NCBI GenBank assembly: GCA_003551645.1
Contig: PUND01000114.1
Location: 1-50,461 of the forward strand
Length of the DNA: 50,461 nt
Direction: 5' to 3'
From: Phycisphaerae bacterium
GTDB lineage: Bacteria > Planctomycetota > Phycisphaerae > SM23-33
The position numbers and the translations under genes were made by a program. Positions within the stretch are counted from its first letter, which is position 1, and each line of letters starts with the position of its first letter. The notes beneath the pieces are model-generated. The model ran no database searches. It was given only the letters and a program-made list of their open reading frames with translations, and was not told where the DNA came from. This document shows, in pieces, positions 1-7,914 of the stretch.

Positions 1-410
1 CTCCGGCTCCAGGGACCGGTCAAAACCTCATCGTAATCGTCCCTGGAAAACGACTCGCCGAGGTAATCAGACGCCGAACGGAACAATCCTGCGTCGTCGG
101 GCATCTCGTCGATGCCCAGCCCCTTCAGCACCTCGTCTCTGACCTCGTCCGCAAAGAACTCCGGCCCGAACACCCGGACCAGCGGCACGGCCGCGTTGTT
201 TTCCGGCGTGATGCCCTCGCTGTGCTTTTCGTTAAGCCAGGCGACGTAGTTCGGCGTGCCGTCTTCATTGAGCGGTTCGGTTATGAAGGTTGTCTCGCGC
301 CCCAGCGGCAAAACGCCGCGCTCGCGCGTCGGCTCCTGCTCGTCGCCAAGCCCCGTCGCGGCCAGCACCAGCAAAACCGCGAGTCCGGCCGAACCCGTCG
401 CCTTGATCAT
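1..410 (-). CDS. Exported hypothetical protein, C-terminus cut by window edge
   Basis: This frame is open from an ATG at 410 to the left edge, giving at least 136 residues. It is absent from the ORF track because its stop lies outside the window. The protein starts MIKATGSAGLAVLLVLAATG, a plausible Sec signal peptide, followed by a polar region with the phrase NYVAWLNEKHSEGITPENNA. I recall similar phrases in hypothetical exported proteins of planctomycetes, but I cannot name a function. A GGAGG ribosome site lies just upstream of the ATG, and a TAGAAT -10 box with a TTGCAA -35 box sits further up. It is divergent from galE. Confidence is high that it is coding and low on role. Confidence 0.75.
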   Translation of the reverse strand, partial: MIKATGSAGLAVLLVLAATGLGDEQEPTRERGVLPLGRETTFITEPLNEDGTPNYVAWLNEKHSEGITPENNAAVPLVRVFGPEFFADEVRDEVLKGLGIDEMPDDAGLFRSASDYLGESFSRDDYDEVLTGPWSR

Positions 411-448
411 GATGCTTCCTCCACCTGTATTACCTGGTGGGAGTGTTT

Positions 449-477
449 ATTCTAACCGCGCCGGGCGTCGATTGCAA
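449..477 (-). promoter_or_regulatory. Sigma-70-type promoter of the left-edge gene
   Basis: On the minus strand TTGCAA (472-477) is followed after 17 bp by TAGAAT (449-454). Transcription would start near 441, about 30 bp before the ATG at 410. The -35 hexamer is its own reverse complement and is also the -35 of the galE promoter. Confidence 0.6.
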
Positions 478-500
478 CGCTGTTTCGGGGTCTCTATAAT
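472..500 (+). promoter_or_regulatory. Sigma-70-type promoter of galE
   Basis: TTGCAA (472-477), a 17 bp spacer and a perfect TATAAT (495-500) lie 21 bp upstream of the galE ATG. The leader would be only about 15 nt and contains the ribosome site AAGGGAG. Confidence 0.75.
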
Positions 501-521
501 CCCGCCGCGAAGGGAGATGCG

Positions 522-1499
522 ATGAACGTACTGGTTACAGGCGCGGCCGGCTACATCGGCGCTCACATACTGCGGGCCTTGCAGGGAGCCGGGCACAGGC
601 CCGTCGGCTACGACAATCTCGTCAAGGGCCATCGCGCGGCCGTGGGCGATGCGGAGCTTATAGAAGCCGACGTCACCGACGCCGAAGCCATGACCGCGGC
701 CCTTGCGGACAACGAAATCGACCTGGTGATCCACCTGGCCGCTTTCGCCGAGGCGGGCGAGTCGTGCCGCCGGCCCGACAAGTACTTCCACAACAACACC
801 GTCGCCGGTCTGACGCTGCTGGATGCGATGCGCGAAGCCGGCGTTGGTAAGCTGGTCTTCTCCTCGACGGCCGCGGTCTATGGCGAGCCGGAGAGCATAC
901 CCATCCGCGAGACCGACCGGCTGGCGCCAATCAACCCCTACGGCGCCAGCAAGCTGTGCGTGGAATACATGCTGCAAAGCTACGCGGCCGCGTTCGACAT
1001 GGGCTTCGTGTCGCTGCGGTACTTCAACGTCGCCGGGGCCGACCCCGCCGGGGATATCGGCGAGGACCACCGCCCCGAGACGCACCTGATACCGCTTCTG
1101 CTGCAGGTGGCGCTGGGCAAGCGCGAGCAATTCAGCATCCTCGGCGACGACTACGACACGCCCGACGGGACCTGCATCCGCGATTTTATACACGTCTGCG
1201 ACCTCGCGGACGCCCACCTGCTGGCCGCCGAGGCAATCGAACCCGGCCGCGCAAAGGCCTACAACCTCGGAAGCGGCGAGGGCTTTTCGGTAAAGCAGGT
1301 ACTCCAGACCTGCCGGGAGGTGACAGGGGCGGAAATCCCCGCCGATATCGCCGAGCGCCGTCCCGGCGACCCGCCGCGGCTGGTTGCATCCTGTGAAAAG
1401 GCCCGCGACGAGCTTGGCTGGCGGCCGAGCTTCCCCGACCTGCGAACCATGGCCGACCACGCCTGGAACTGGCACAGCAAACACCCCGAAGGGTATTAG
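522..1499 (+). CDS. galE: UDP-glucose 4-epimerase
   Basis: Extended short-chain dehydrogenase that interconverts UDP-glucose and UDP-galactose in the cytoplasm (Leloir pathway, supply of galactose for surface glycans). At 325 residues it has normal family length. The NAD-binding glycine motif TGAAGYIG is at residues 6-13. The catalytic triad region is visible as SSTAAVYG near 114-121 and YGASK with Tyr140 and Lys144. The substrate-side phrase RYFNVAGADP and the C-terminal DPPRLVAS block are typical of GalE. The ATG follows AAGGGAG at a suitable distance, and a strong promoter precedes it. It is transcribed alone; the next gene is 351 bp away. Related NDP-sugar epimerases cannot be fully excluded, but GalE fits best. 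Confidence 0.93.
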   Translation: MNVLVTGAAGYIGAHILRALQGAGHRPVGYDNLVKGHRAAVGDAELIEADVTDAEAMTAALADNEIDLVIHLAAFAEAGESCRRPDKYFHNNTVAGLTLLDAMREAGVGKLVFSSTAAVYGEPESIPIRETDRLAPINPYGASKLCVEYMLQSYAAAFDMGFVSLRYFNVAGADPAGDIGEDHRPETHLIPLLLQVALGKREQFSILGDDYDTPDGTCIRDFIHVCDLADAHLLAAEAIEPGRAKAYNLGSGEGFSVKQVLQTCREVTGAEIPADIAERRPGDPPRLVASCEKARDELGWRPSFPDLRTMADHAWNWHSKHPEGY

Positions 1500-1850
1500 T
1501 GTTTGGGAATTTCGATTGCTGACCCCGCTTCGCCCGCCGCTATGCTAAGCTCCCCGGCCGCCCCAGCAGTGCACTCCGCGGAGCAGGACCGGCGGCCGGC
1601 GGAAAGCCGGCGCGGAACGGCGGCGTTTTGCTCTGGTGGCAAATGCCCATTACGATGCGTGATTCGAGCCGGCTAGCATGGTAATATGAGTGGCTCTTGT
1701 CGGCCACGCCGGCGAACACCAACATTAGCTGTCCGCCTGAGTCGGCACCGGCTTTTGGCCCATCAGCGCAAGCCAGGGCCAAACACCCGGCACGAGTCAG
1801 GATGCCGGCCCTGCCTCCAAGAGCATCGCGGACAGCCCAACAGGAGAAAC
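1500..1850. other. Intergenic gap without a recognisable gene
   Basis: This 351 bp gap separates galE from nfnA. The ORF track extends nfnA 55 codons into it, but that stretch is rich in Arg, Pro and His and has no family resemblance. A ribosome site AGGAGAA precedes the ATG at 1851, so I leave the extension out. A weak extended -10 (TGGTAATAT near 1680) is the only promoter-like element I see. Confidence 0.5.
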
Positions 1851-2690
1851 ATGTTTAAGGTTCTGCAAAACGAGGAGCTGGCCCCGGATGTCCATCGGCT
1901 GGTGGTCGAAGCCCCGCTGGTGGCGGCGGCACGCGAGCCGGGACAGTTTGTAATCGTCCGCCCCGAGGAAGGCGCCGAGCGGATACCCCTTACCATCGCC
2001 CACGCCGAACGTGAGCAGGGCACCATAACGCTCGTCGTCCAGGCGGTCGGGCACACGACTCGACTGATAGCCGAAACGCCCGTCGGCGGCGGCATACTCG
2101 ACGTGGCAGGCCCGCTCGGAAAGCCCACGGAAATCCGCAACTGGGGCAAGGTGGTCTGCATCGGCGGCGGCGTTGGGACCGCGGTGCTTTACCCCCTGGC
2201 CGAGGCGCTGGCCGAGGCGGGCAACCACGTAGTTACCATTATCGGCGGCAGGACGGAAAAACACCTGATTATGCGCGACGAGCTGGCCGCCATCAGCGAC
2301 GAGCTGCTACTGACCACCGAGGACGGCTCGGCCGGCGCCAGGGGCTTCGTGACCGCCGAGCTTGAGAAGCTGCTTTCCGACCAGACCACCCGACCGGACG
2401 CGGTGTACGCCGTCGGGCCTGTGCCGATGATGGCCGCTGTAGCCGACATGACCCGCCCGCACTCACTCAAGACAATCGTAAGCTTGAACCCGATCATGGT
2501 TGACGGGACCGGCATGTGCGGCGGCTGCCGCGTGAGCGTCGGCGACGAGGTGAAATTCGCATGTGTTGACGGGCCTGAGTTCAACGCCCACCAGGTGGAC
2601 TTCAGTGAGCTTTCCACACGCCAGCGGACCTACCAGGAAGAATACTGCCGGCTGGACGAGCAGCTACGCGACAAAGAGAAAGGCAAATGA
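1851..2690 (+). CDS. nfnA: NfnA/SudB-type FAD-NAD subunit (ferredoxin:NADP+ oxidoreductase, small subunit)
   Basis: Small subunit of the NfnAB/sulfide dehydrogenase-type flavoenzyme, which in characterised anaerobes couples NADH and reduced ferredoxin to NADPH by electron bifurcation. From the ATG at 1851 it has 279 residues. The FAD site is RIPLTIA (44-50). The pyridine nucleotide site is GGGVGTA (105-111). The C-terminal [2Fe-2S] ligands are in GMCGGC (Cys223, Cys226) and Cys238, followed by VDGPEF as in this family. It overlaps nfnB by the four bases ATGA, so the subunits are translationally coupled. The same fold occurs in dihydroorotate dehydrogenase PyrK, but the partner gene argues for Nfn. 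Confidence 0.88.
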   Translation: MFKVLQNEELAPDVHRLVVEAPLVAAAREPGQFVIVRPEEGAERIPLTIAHAEREQGTITLVVQAVGHTTRLIAETPVGGGILDVAGPLGKPTEIRNWGKVVCIGGGVGTAVLYPLAEALAEAGNHVVTIIGGRTEKHLIMRDELAAISDELLLTTEDGSAGARGFVTAELEKLLSDQTTRPDAVYAVGPVPMMAAVADMTRPHSLKTIVSLNPIMVDGTGMCGGCRVSVGDEVKFACVDGPEFNAHQVDFSELSTRQRTYQEEYCRLDEQLRDKEKGK

Positions 2691-4090
2691 CCGAGAAGCT
2701 TTCGCCCAAAGACCGAATGGCCATCGACCGGGTTGAGATGCCCGAGCAGGACCCGCAGGAGCGGGCCGCGAATTTTAGTGAGGTCAACCTGGGCCTGCCC
2801 GAATGGGCGGCCATTCAGGAGGCCAAGCGCTGCATCCAGTGCAGGAACCGTCCGTGCGTCGCCGGCTGCCCGGTGGCGGTGCGCATACCGGAAATGCTGG
2901 AGGCGGTCGCCGAAGGCGACTTCGCCACCGCCGCGGAGATACTCCGCGCCGACAACGCCCTGCCGGCCACCACCGGACGGGTCTGCCCCCAGGAGGAGCA
3001 GTGCGAGGGCGTCTGCATTCGCGGCAACAAGGGCGAGCCGGTGGCTATCGGCTGGATTGAGCGGTTCGTGGCCGACTGGGCCGACGAACACCTCGACCCG
3101 GACGAGGCGCCCGCCGAGGAGACCGGCCGCAGCGTCGCCGTCATCGGCTCCGGTCCCGGCGGCCTGACCGCCGCGGGAGAGCTTGCCCGGCTGGGTCACG
3201 ATGTCACCGTCTTCGAGGCGCTGCACGCGCCGGGCGGCGTGCTGCGTTACGGCATACCGGAGTTCCGGCTGCCCAAGCGTATCGTGGACCGTGAGTTGGA
3301 GAACCTCCGCTCGCTGGGCGTGAAGATTCAGTGCAACGTCATCGTCGGCAAGACCATCACCATAAGCCAGGTGATGGAGCAATTCGACGCGTGCTTCATC
3401 GCCAACGGCGCCGGGCTGCCGATGTTCCTGAACCTGCCCGGAGAGAACCTCAAGGGCGTTTATTCGGCGAACGAATACCTGACCCGCGTGAACCTGATGC
3501 GCGCCTACGAAGATCGTCCCGGCGGCACGCCTGTCGCCCGCGGCGCTACAAGCGTGGTCTTCGGCGGCGGAAACACCGCCATGGACGCCGTGCGGACATC
3601 GAAACGGCTCGGCTCACGGCGAGCGGTAATCGCCTACCGTCGCGGACGCGAGGAAATGCCCGCACGCGCCGAGGAGATCAAGCATGCCGAGGAGGAAGGC
3701 ATCGAGTTCATGTTCCTGGTTTCCCCGCTGGAGTTTCTGGGCGACGCCGACGGCTGGGTCCGCGCGGTGCGGCTGCAGCGGATGAAACTTGGCGAGCCGG
3801 ACGATTCCGGCCGACGCCGCCCCCAGCCGGTAGCCGGGAGCGAGTTCGAGCTGCCCTGCCAGCTTGCGATACTCGCCGTCGGCACCCAGGCAAACCCCCT
3901 GCTGACCGCCACAGTGCCGGAGATGGAGCTTGGCCGCTGGGGCAACATCGTCACCGACGACAACCACATGACCTCGATGCCCGGCGTCTTCGCCGGCGGG
4001 GACATCGTCCGCGGCGGAGCGACCGTCATCCTTGCGATGGGCGACGGCAAGGAAGCGGCGCGGAACATCGACGATTACCTTGGGAAATAG
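2687..4090 (+). CDS. nfnB: NfnB/GltD-type NADPH oxidoreductase subunit
   Basis: Large subunit partner of NfnA; annotation pipelines usually call it homotetrameric NADPH-dependent glutamate synthase. It has 467 residues. An N-terminal iron-sulfur domain holds Cys49, Cys52, Cys57 and Cys61 and a second group at Cys100, Cys106 and Cys110. The FAD dinucleotide fold GSGPGGL is at 154-160. A second nucleotide fold, VFGGGNTAMDA, lies near residue 290. The C-terminal GVFAGGDIVRGGATVI block closes the FAD site. The start overlaps the nfnA stop (ATGA). No glutamate synthase large subunit is nearby, so ferredoxin/NAD(P)H transhydrogenation is the likelier job. Confidence 0.88.
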   Translation: MTEKLSPKDRMAIDRVEMPEQDPQERAANFSEVNLGLPEWAAIQEAKRCIQCRNRPCVAGCPVAVRIPEMLEAVAEGDFATAAEILRADNALPATTGRVCPQEEQCEGVCIRGNKGEPVAIGWIERFVADWADEHLDPDEAPAEETGRSVAVIGSGPGGLTAAGELARLGHDVTVFEALHAPGGVLRYGIPEFRLPKRIVDRELENLRSLGVKIQCNVIVGKTITISQVMEQFDACFIANGAGLPMFLNLPGENLKGVYSANEYLTRVNLMRAYEDRPGGTPVARGATSVVFGGGNTAMDAVRTSKRLGSRRAVIAYRRGREEMPARAEEIKHAEEEGIEFMFLVSPLEFLGDADGWVRAVRLQRMKLGEPDDSGRRRPQPVAGSEFELPCQLAILAVGTQANPLLTATVPEMELGRWGNIVTDDNHMTSMPGVFAGGDIVRGGATVILAMGDGKEAARNIDDYLGK

Positions 4091-4177
4091 CAGGGACGCA
4101 GCGTTATTCGCAGAGATGCGCGAGATACAGGGGATGGTTTCCGGTGGCCGGTTACCGGTTCGGGAAGCCGGCGGGTG

Positions 4178-4350
4178 GAAAACTCGAAATACGAAGCACG
4201 AAATACGAAATCCGAATGTCCTAAACGCAGCACACCAATCAGCCCTTTGATAAATACTGGGCAGGCAATTCTTTCTTCCGTGGAGTCAAGGGAACAATCC
4301 GCAATCCGAAATTCGCAATCCGCAATCTGTTCATTCCCTGAATCCCTGCT
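4178..4350. repeat. Phrase-like intergenic repeats
   Basis: The gap after nfnB holds two blocks of short repeated words. 4178-4220 has variants of CGAAATACGAA and GCACGAAATACG. 4294-4330 has variants of CAATCCGCAATCCGAAATTC, ending in TTCATTCCCTGAATCCCTGC. Base composition is clearly lower in GC than in neighbouring genes. Similar words recur near 23586-24004 and 49905-50060. Confidence 0.6.
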
Positions 4351-4364
4351 ATCGTGCTGTGTCG

Positions 4365-6215
4365 TTACATCCGCAGGGCGTCGGCAACTTCCTGCGGCGA
4401 AGTGACACCGGCACGGAGTTTTTCGACGGCGGCTTGCCCGAGCAATTCTCTTTCGGGCTTGCCCAGTAAGCGTCGGATCGATTCGGCGTCCGCCCTGGAC
4501 CTCAGGCCAAGCCGCATTGCCTGGGTCTGGTCTCGAATTGCGAACACCGCCGTCCGCCCGGCGTAGCCGGAGCCGTCACACACATCACAGCCGACGGGCG
4601 TGTATGCACCAAAGTCCTCCCGCTCCCCCAGGCCGATAGCGGCAAGCTGGTCGTCACCCAAGGTAATCTCTCGCCGGCACTCCGGACATATCGTGCGTAC
4701 CGCCCGCTGGGTAATGACGCACCGTAACAGGCGCGCCGCCAACCACTCGCCGACGCCCATGGCGACAAGCTCAACAATGGCGGCCGCCGCGTCCGTCGCA
4801 CGCATGCCGGCCAGGACGGTCGCCCCGTCCTCCGCGGCAGCCAAGGCGGCCGAGGCGACCGGAGGTTCGGTAAGATCTTCGATCAACAGGGTGTCGCAGT
4901 CCATCCCGGCCGCGGCTCGGGCCGCCTCGCCAAAGGGCGTGCCGCCGGAGGCCGTCGGCACCTGCAAGACGCCCTCAAGCGGCGTCGCCGGCGGTTTCTC
5001 AACGGCGATGACGCTGCGGTTCAGCCGCACCCCCTCCCCCGCCAGTGCTCGCAGCGTGGTCCGCCTGCCGCTGCGAGGCGGCGCTGTTACCAACACCAGA
5101 CCGCCAGGTGCATCCAGAACTGCTCGCACGCGGGCAAGCTGCTGGGCGTCAAATCCCAGATCCGAAAGGCCGACGGGCGGCGCCGACGGCGATACCTGCA
5201 GCAGCAACTTTTCGCCGCGAAGCGTCGGACAGGTTGACAGCCGAACCTCGACGTCGCGACCTTCCACGGTCCTGGCGAAGCTGCCAAGCAGCGGACGGCC
5301 TCCGCCGGCCGGCACACCGGCAAGCGCCTTTATGTGTTCTACCACATCGATCCCCCCCTTACCGGCCAGCCGCGGACGGTACCTGTCCCGCTCAACAAGA
5401 CCGCGGGCGGACCTCATCAGGACCGCGTAACCCTCTCCCGACGGGTCCAGGTGCACGTACTCAGCGCCGTTTGCCAGAGCATCGCGCAACATGACCTCGA
5501 CCAGCGCATCCGGGGCATCCGGCAGAGCCGGCTGCCGGACGGGTGGCTCGGCCTCCTCCGGGGCCGGCGGCTCTTCCGGCTCCTTCGGCTGTTCCGAGGC
5601 CTCCTGTTCCGACGGTTGTTCGGGCGACTCCGGCGGAGCCGGCATCTCCGATACTTCATCATCCTGATTCTCTTCGGCTTCGGTGCCCCATGCCGCGGGT
5701 GCCTCGGACTCGGCGGCTAGTTGCTCGGACGGCTCCTGCTCGGCAGGGGCTTCAGCAGCCGCTTCAGCCGCCGGCTCCTCTGCCGTTTCCGGTTCGACCG
5801 GTGTTTCCACTGACTCGGTCTCGGCCTCGGGACCGTCCATATACGGCTCCTCCGCCTCAAGCGGGTGATCGGCGGGCGATTGGTTTTCGCCGATTTGCTG
5901 GTCTTGCCCGTCGGTGTCGTTGACCGGCAGCGCGGTTGGCCGTCTGTCCTGCCGGTGTCCGGCGTCCGGCTGTTCGGGCTGGTATTCGCCTTCTGGCTCA
6001 TCGCCGTTGCCTGTGGCGACCTTGGCCATTATCTGCGCCAGATCGATACCCTGATTCTTGAGGAATTCGATGAGCTGCCGCTCGGCGATGCGGACCGGCC
6101 CGTCGGACAGGCGTTTGAAGGGCAGCCAGCCCTTATCCATCCATTCAACGACTGTCCCGGGCGTTGTCTGAAGCAATTCCGCGATTTGGTACGTCGTGAA
6201 AAGACGTTCGGCCAT
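4365..6215 (-). CDS. HTH domain fused to a degenerate GspE/PilB-type ATPase
   Basis: The 616-residue protein has three parts. Residues 5-55 are a MerR/excisionase-like helix-turn-helix (TTYQIAELLQTTPGTVVEWM). Residues 70-230 are acidic, rich in Glu, Pro and Ala, and probably a flexible linker. Residues 235-616 match the type II secretion/type IV pilus ATPase core. The core lacks key residues: the Walker A position reads APPRSGRRTT (378-387) in place of GPTGSGKTTT, the Walker B region reads LLIEDLTE, and the usual LHTNDA box reads MRATDA. The four zinc-finger cysteines are kept (Cys510, Cys513, Cys543, Cys546). ATP hydrolysis is therefore unlikely. No pilus or secretion genes are next to it. 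The start has AGGAGG upstream. Role unknown; perhaps a regulator or scaffold. Confidence 0.85.
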   Translation of the reverse strand: MAERLFTTYQIAELLQTTPGTVVEWMDKGWLPFKRLSDGPVRIAERQLIEFLKNQGIDLAQIMAKVATGNGDEPEGEYQPEQPDAGHRQDRRPTALPVNDTDGQDQQIGENQSPADHPLEAEEPYMDGPEAETESVETPVEPETAEEPAAEAAAEAPAEQEPSEQLAAESEAPAAWGTEAEENQDDEVSEMPAPPESPEQPSEQEASEQPKEPEEPPAPEEAEPPVRQPALPDAPDALVEVMLRDALANGAEYVHLDPSGEGYAVLMRSARGLVERDRYRPRLAGKGGIDVVEHIKALAGVPAGGGRPLLGSFARTVEGRDVEVRLSTCPTLRGEKLLLQVSPSAPPVGLSDLGFDAQQLARVRAVLDAPGGLVLVTAPPRSGRRTTLRALAGEGVRLNRSVIAVEKPPATPLEGVLQVPTASGGTPFGEAARAAAGMDCDTLLIEDLTEPPVASAALAAAEDGATVLAGMRATDAAAAIVELVAMGVGEWLAARLLRCVITQRAVRTICPECRREITLGDDQLAAIGLGEREDFGAYTPVGCDVCDGSGYAGRTAVFAIRDQTQAMRLGLRSRADAESIRRLLGKPERELLGQAAVEKLRAGVTSPQEVADALRM

Positions 6216-6243
6216 GACAGACCCTCCTGTCGGCTGATGCTAC

Positions 6244-6272
6244 ATTCTGGAACAATACAGGACTATCGTCAA
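6244..6272 (-). promoter_or_regulatory. Putative promoter of the HTH-GspE gene
   Basis: On the minus strand TTGACG (6267-6272), 17 bp and CAGAAT (6244-6249) lie about 30 bp upstream of the ATG. The -35 is good and the -10 matches at four of six positions. Confidence 0.45.
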
Positions 6273-6580
6273 ACGCAAACTTTGAGGCACGAGCCAGGAG
6301 CTAACGGGCGTCAGTCACGAGTCGCTGGCAACATGCGCCTTTGTTTCAAGTTTCGTGCTTAGGATTTACGGGGATGTCCGAAAATTCTGGTACTTGCCAA
6401 CACCCACAGCAACCCAGGCGACATGGTATGCCAGACTTCCGGCGGCTTAGGCCTTCGCCTGTTTCCTTTCGGCCCATCGGGCCTGTTTCTGACGCATGTG
6501 TGTTGATTTCCCAGCAACTGCAACATGCTCTCGAATGATCGGACACCCTCGGTTACTGGCTGCCGGCTACCGGCCGCCGA
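6273..6580. other. Intergenic gap, low-complexity words only
   Basis: Between the HTH-GspE promoter and the aldo/keto reductase stop I find no gene. The part near 6284-6360 has phrase-like words (AGTCACGAGTCGC, TTTCAAGTTTCGTGC) related to the repeats elsewhere in the window. Confidence 0.45.
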
Positions 6581-7708
6581 CTAGGATTTTTCCTTCTTTT
6601 CTTCCTGCTGCTTTTCCAGGTCGCCGCCGGCGATTGCGGCGATCTCCTTGAGCCGTTCGCGGATGGGAATGTGCTGGGTGCACTTTTTCTCGCAGGCCCC
6701 GCACAATGAGCATGCCAGGGCATCCTCGGGCGACAGCGCCCAGTGATACTTCAGCCGGTCGGTGATGTGCCTTTCCTCCCGGCCCTGGAGGATGCGCATG
6801 TTGTAGGCATCCATCATCTTGGGTATCTCAACGCCCAGCGGGCACGGCAGGCAGTACCCGCAGCCGGTGCAAAGCCCTTCGAAGCTGCCGAGTAGTTTTT
6901 CGCGTATCCGCTCTACGTGCTCCTGGGGGTACGGCTGGAAGTCCTCGACGGCCTCGACCGCCTCATCCACGTGCTCGGTGGTGGTGCAGCCGACCAGCGC
7001 GCAGGTGATATCGGGGTGCGAGACGTTGAAGCGTATCGCCGCGCTTACCACCGAGGGGTCTTCCGGTTCCCGGAGGAAGTCGAAACGCTCGGCGTTCTGC
7101 GGGATCATCCCCCCGCCGAGGGGGTTCATCGTCACCACGCCCATGTTCTTCTCGGCCGCGGCCTGTACCGCCACCTCACGGAACGGGAAGTTGATGGCGC
7201 AGTAGCCCAGCGTTACGCCCTCGAAAGGTCCTTCATCCAGGACAACCTTCAGCTCGTCGCCGATCAGGTGGCTGGAGACCACCACGTGCTCCACCAGCCC
7301 CTCCTCCTTTGCCTTCAGCGCCTCCGCGACCGCCCCGCCGTCCTGGCGCTTCTTCCACTGGTCAAGCGTCACCAGACACCAGATGTGGTGGAAGTGCAGC
7401 TTCTCGACGCCCAGCCGCTTCAGCGACTTCTCCAGGTCCTTGCGGAACCCGGCGGCGTCCGAGGCCATCGACTTGCTGGACAGATAGAACGTGCCCGGGG
7501 TCATGTGGGCCACGGCCGCCCCGACGATGTCCTCGCTCTTGTCCTTGCAGTAGCCGGGGGCGGTGTCGAAGTAGTTGATTCCGCGCTTGTAGGCGTGCAG
7601 CACGACCTCGGCGTTGGCGTCTATATCCTCGGGGTTGTCGAACCGCATCCCGCCGAAACCGACAACCGAAATATCCTTACCTGTGCTTCCGTATGGCTTG
7701 GTCCACAT
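6581..7708 (-). CDS. Aldo/keto reductase with C-terminal two-[4Fe-4S] ferredoxin domain
   Basis: From the ATG at 7708 the protein has 375 residues. The ORF track start at 7876 adds 56 residues with no family match, while AGGAG precedes 7708 by about 12 nt. Residues 1-265 form an aldo/keto reductase barrel with the likely tetrad Asp48, Tyr53, Lys79 and His107 or His108. The C-terminus has CTGCGYCLPC (Cys280, 283, 286, 289) and CSLCGACEKKC (Cys333, 336, 339, 343), each fit for a [4Fe-4S] cluster. Ferredoxin-tailed members are common in anaerobes, where the carbonyl substrate is usually unknown. It is flanked by same-strand genes without obvious coupling. Confidence 0.88.
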   Translation of the reverse strand: MWTKPYGSTGKDISVVGFGGMRFDNPEDIDANAEVVLHAYKRGINYFDTAPGYCKDKSEDIVGAAVAHMTPGTFYLSSKSMASDAAGFRKDLEKSLKRLGVEKLHFHHIWCLVTLDQWKKRQDGGAVAEALKAKEEGLVEHVVVSSHLIGDELKVVLDEGPFEGVTLGYCAINFPFREVAVQAAAEKNMGVVTMNPLGGGMIPQNAERFDFLREPEDPSVVSAAIRFNVSHPDITCALVGCTTTEHVDEAVEAVEDFQPYPQEHVERIREKLLGSFEGLCTGCGYCLPCPLGVEIPKMMDAYNMRILQGREERHITDRLKYHWALSPEDALACSLCGACEKKCTQHIPIRERLKEIAAIAGGDLEKQQEEKKEKS

Positions 7709-7914
7709 GTAGCGATGCTGCTCCTTCCGCGTCTTTGGGCAAAGGCGACGAAACCATCTTAAGCGCCGCGCCGACTCTTGTCCACAGTGGCATCTCCAGT
7801 GCTCGCTGTGGCACGGGCTACCAGCCCGTGAAGCCGGATAAACCGGCGGAAGGGGCGACATGGGTATGATGCCCATGCCACTTCACCGCAACACCGCAAA
7901 TGGCTCCGCCGTGT

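Noticed and set aside
447-1484. 345-residue minus-strand ORF opposite galE
   Set aside because: It is the antisense shadow of galE in GC-rich DNA; its protein has no family features and galE has full motif support.
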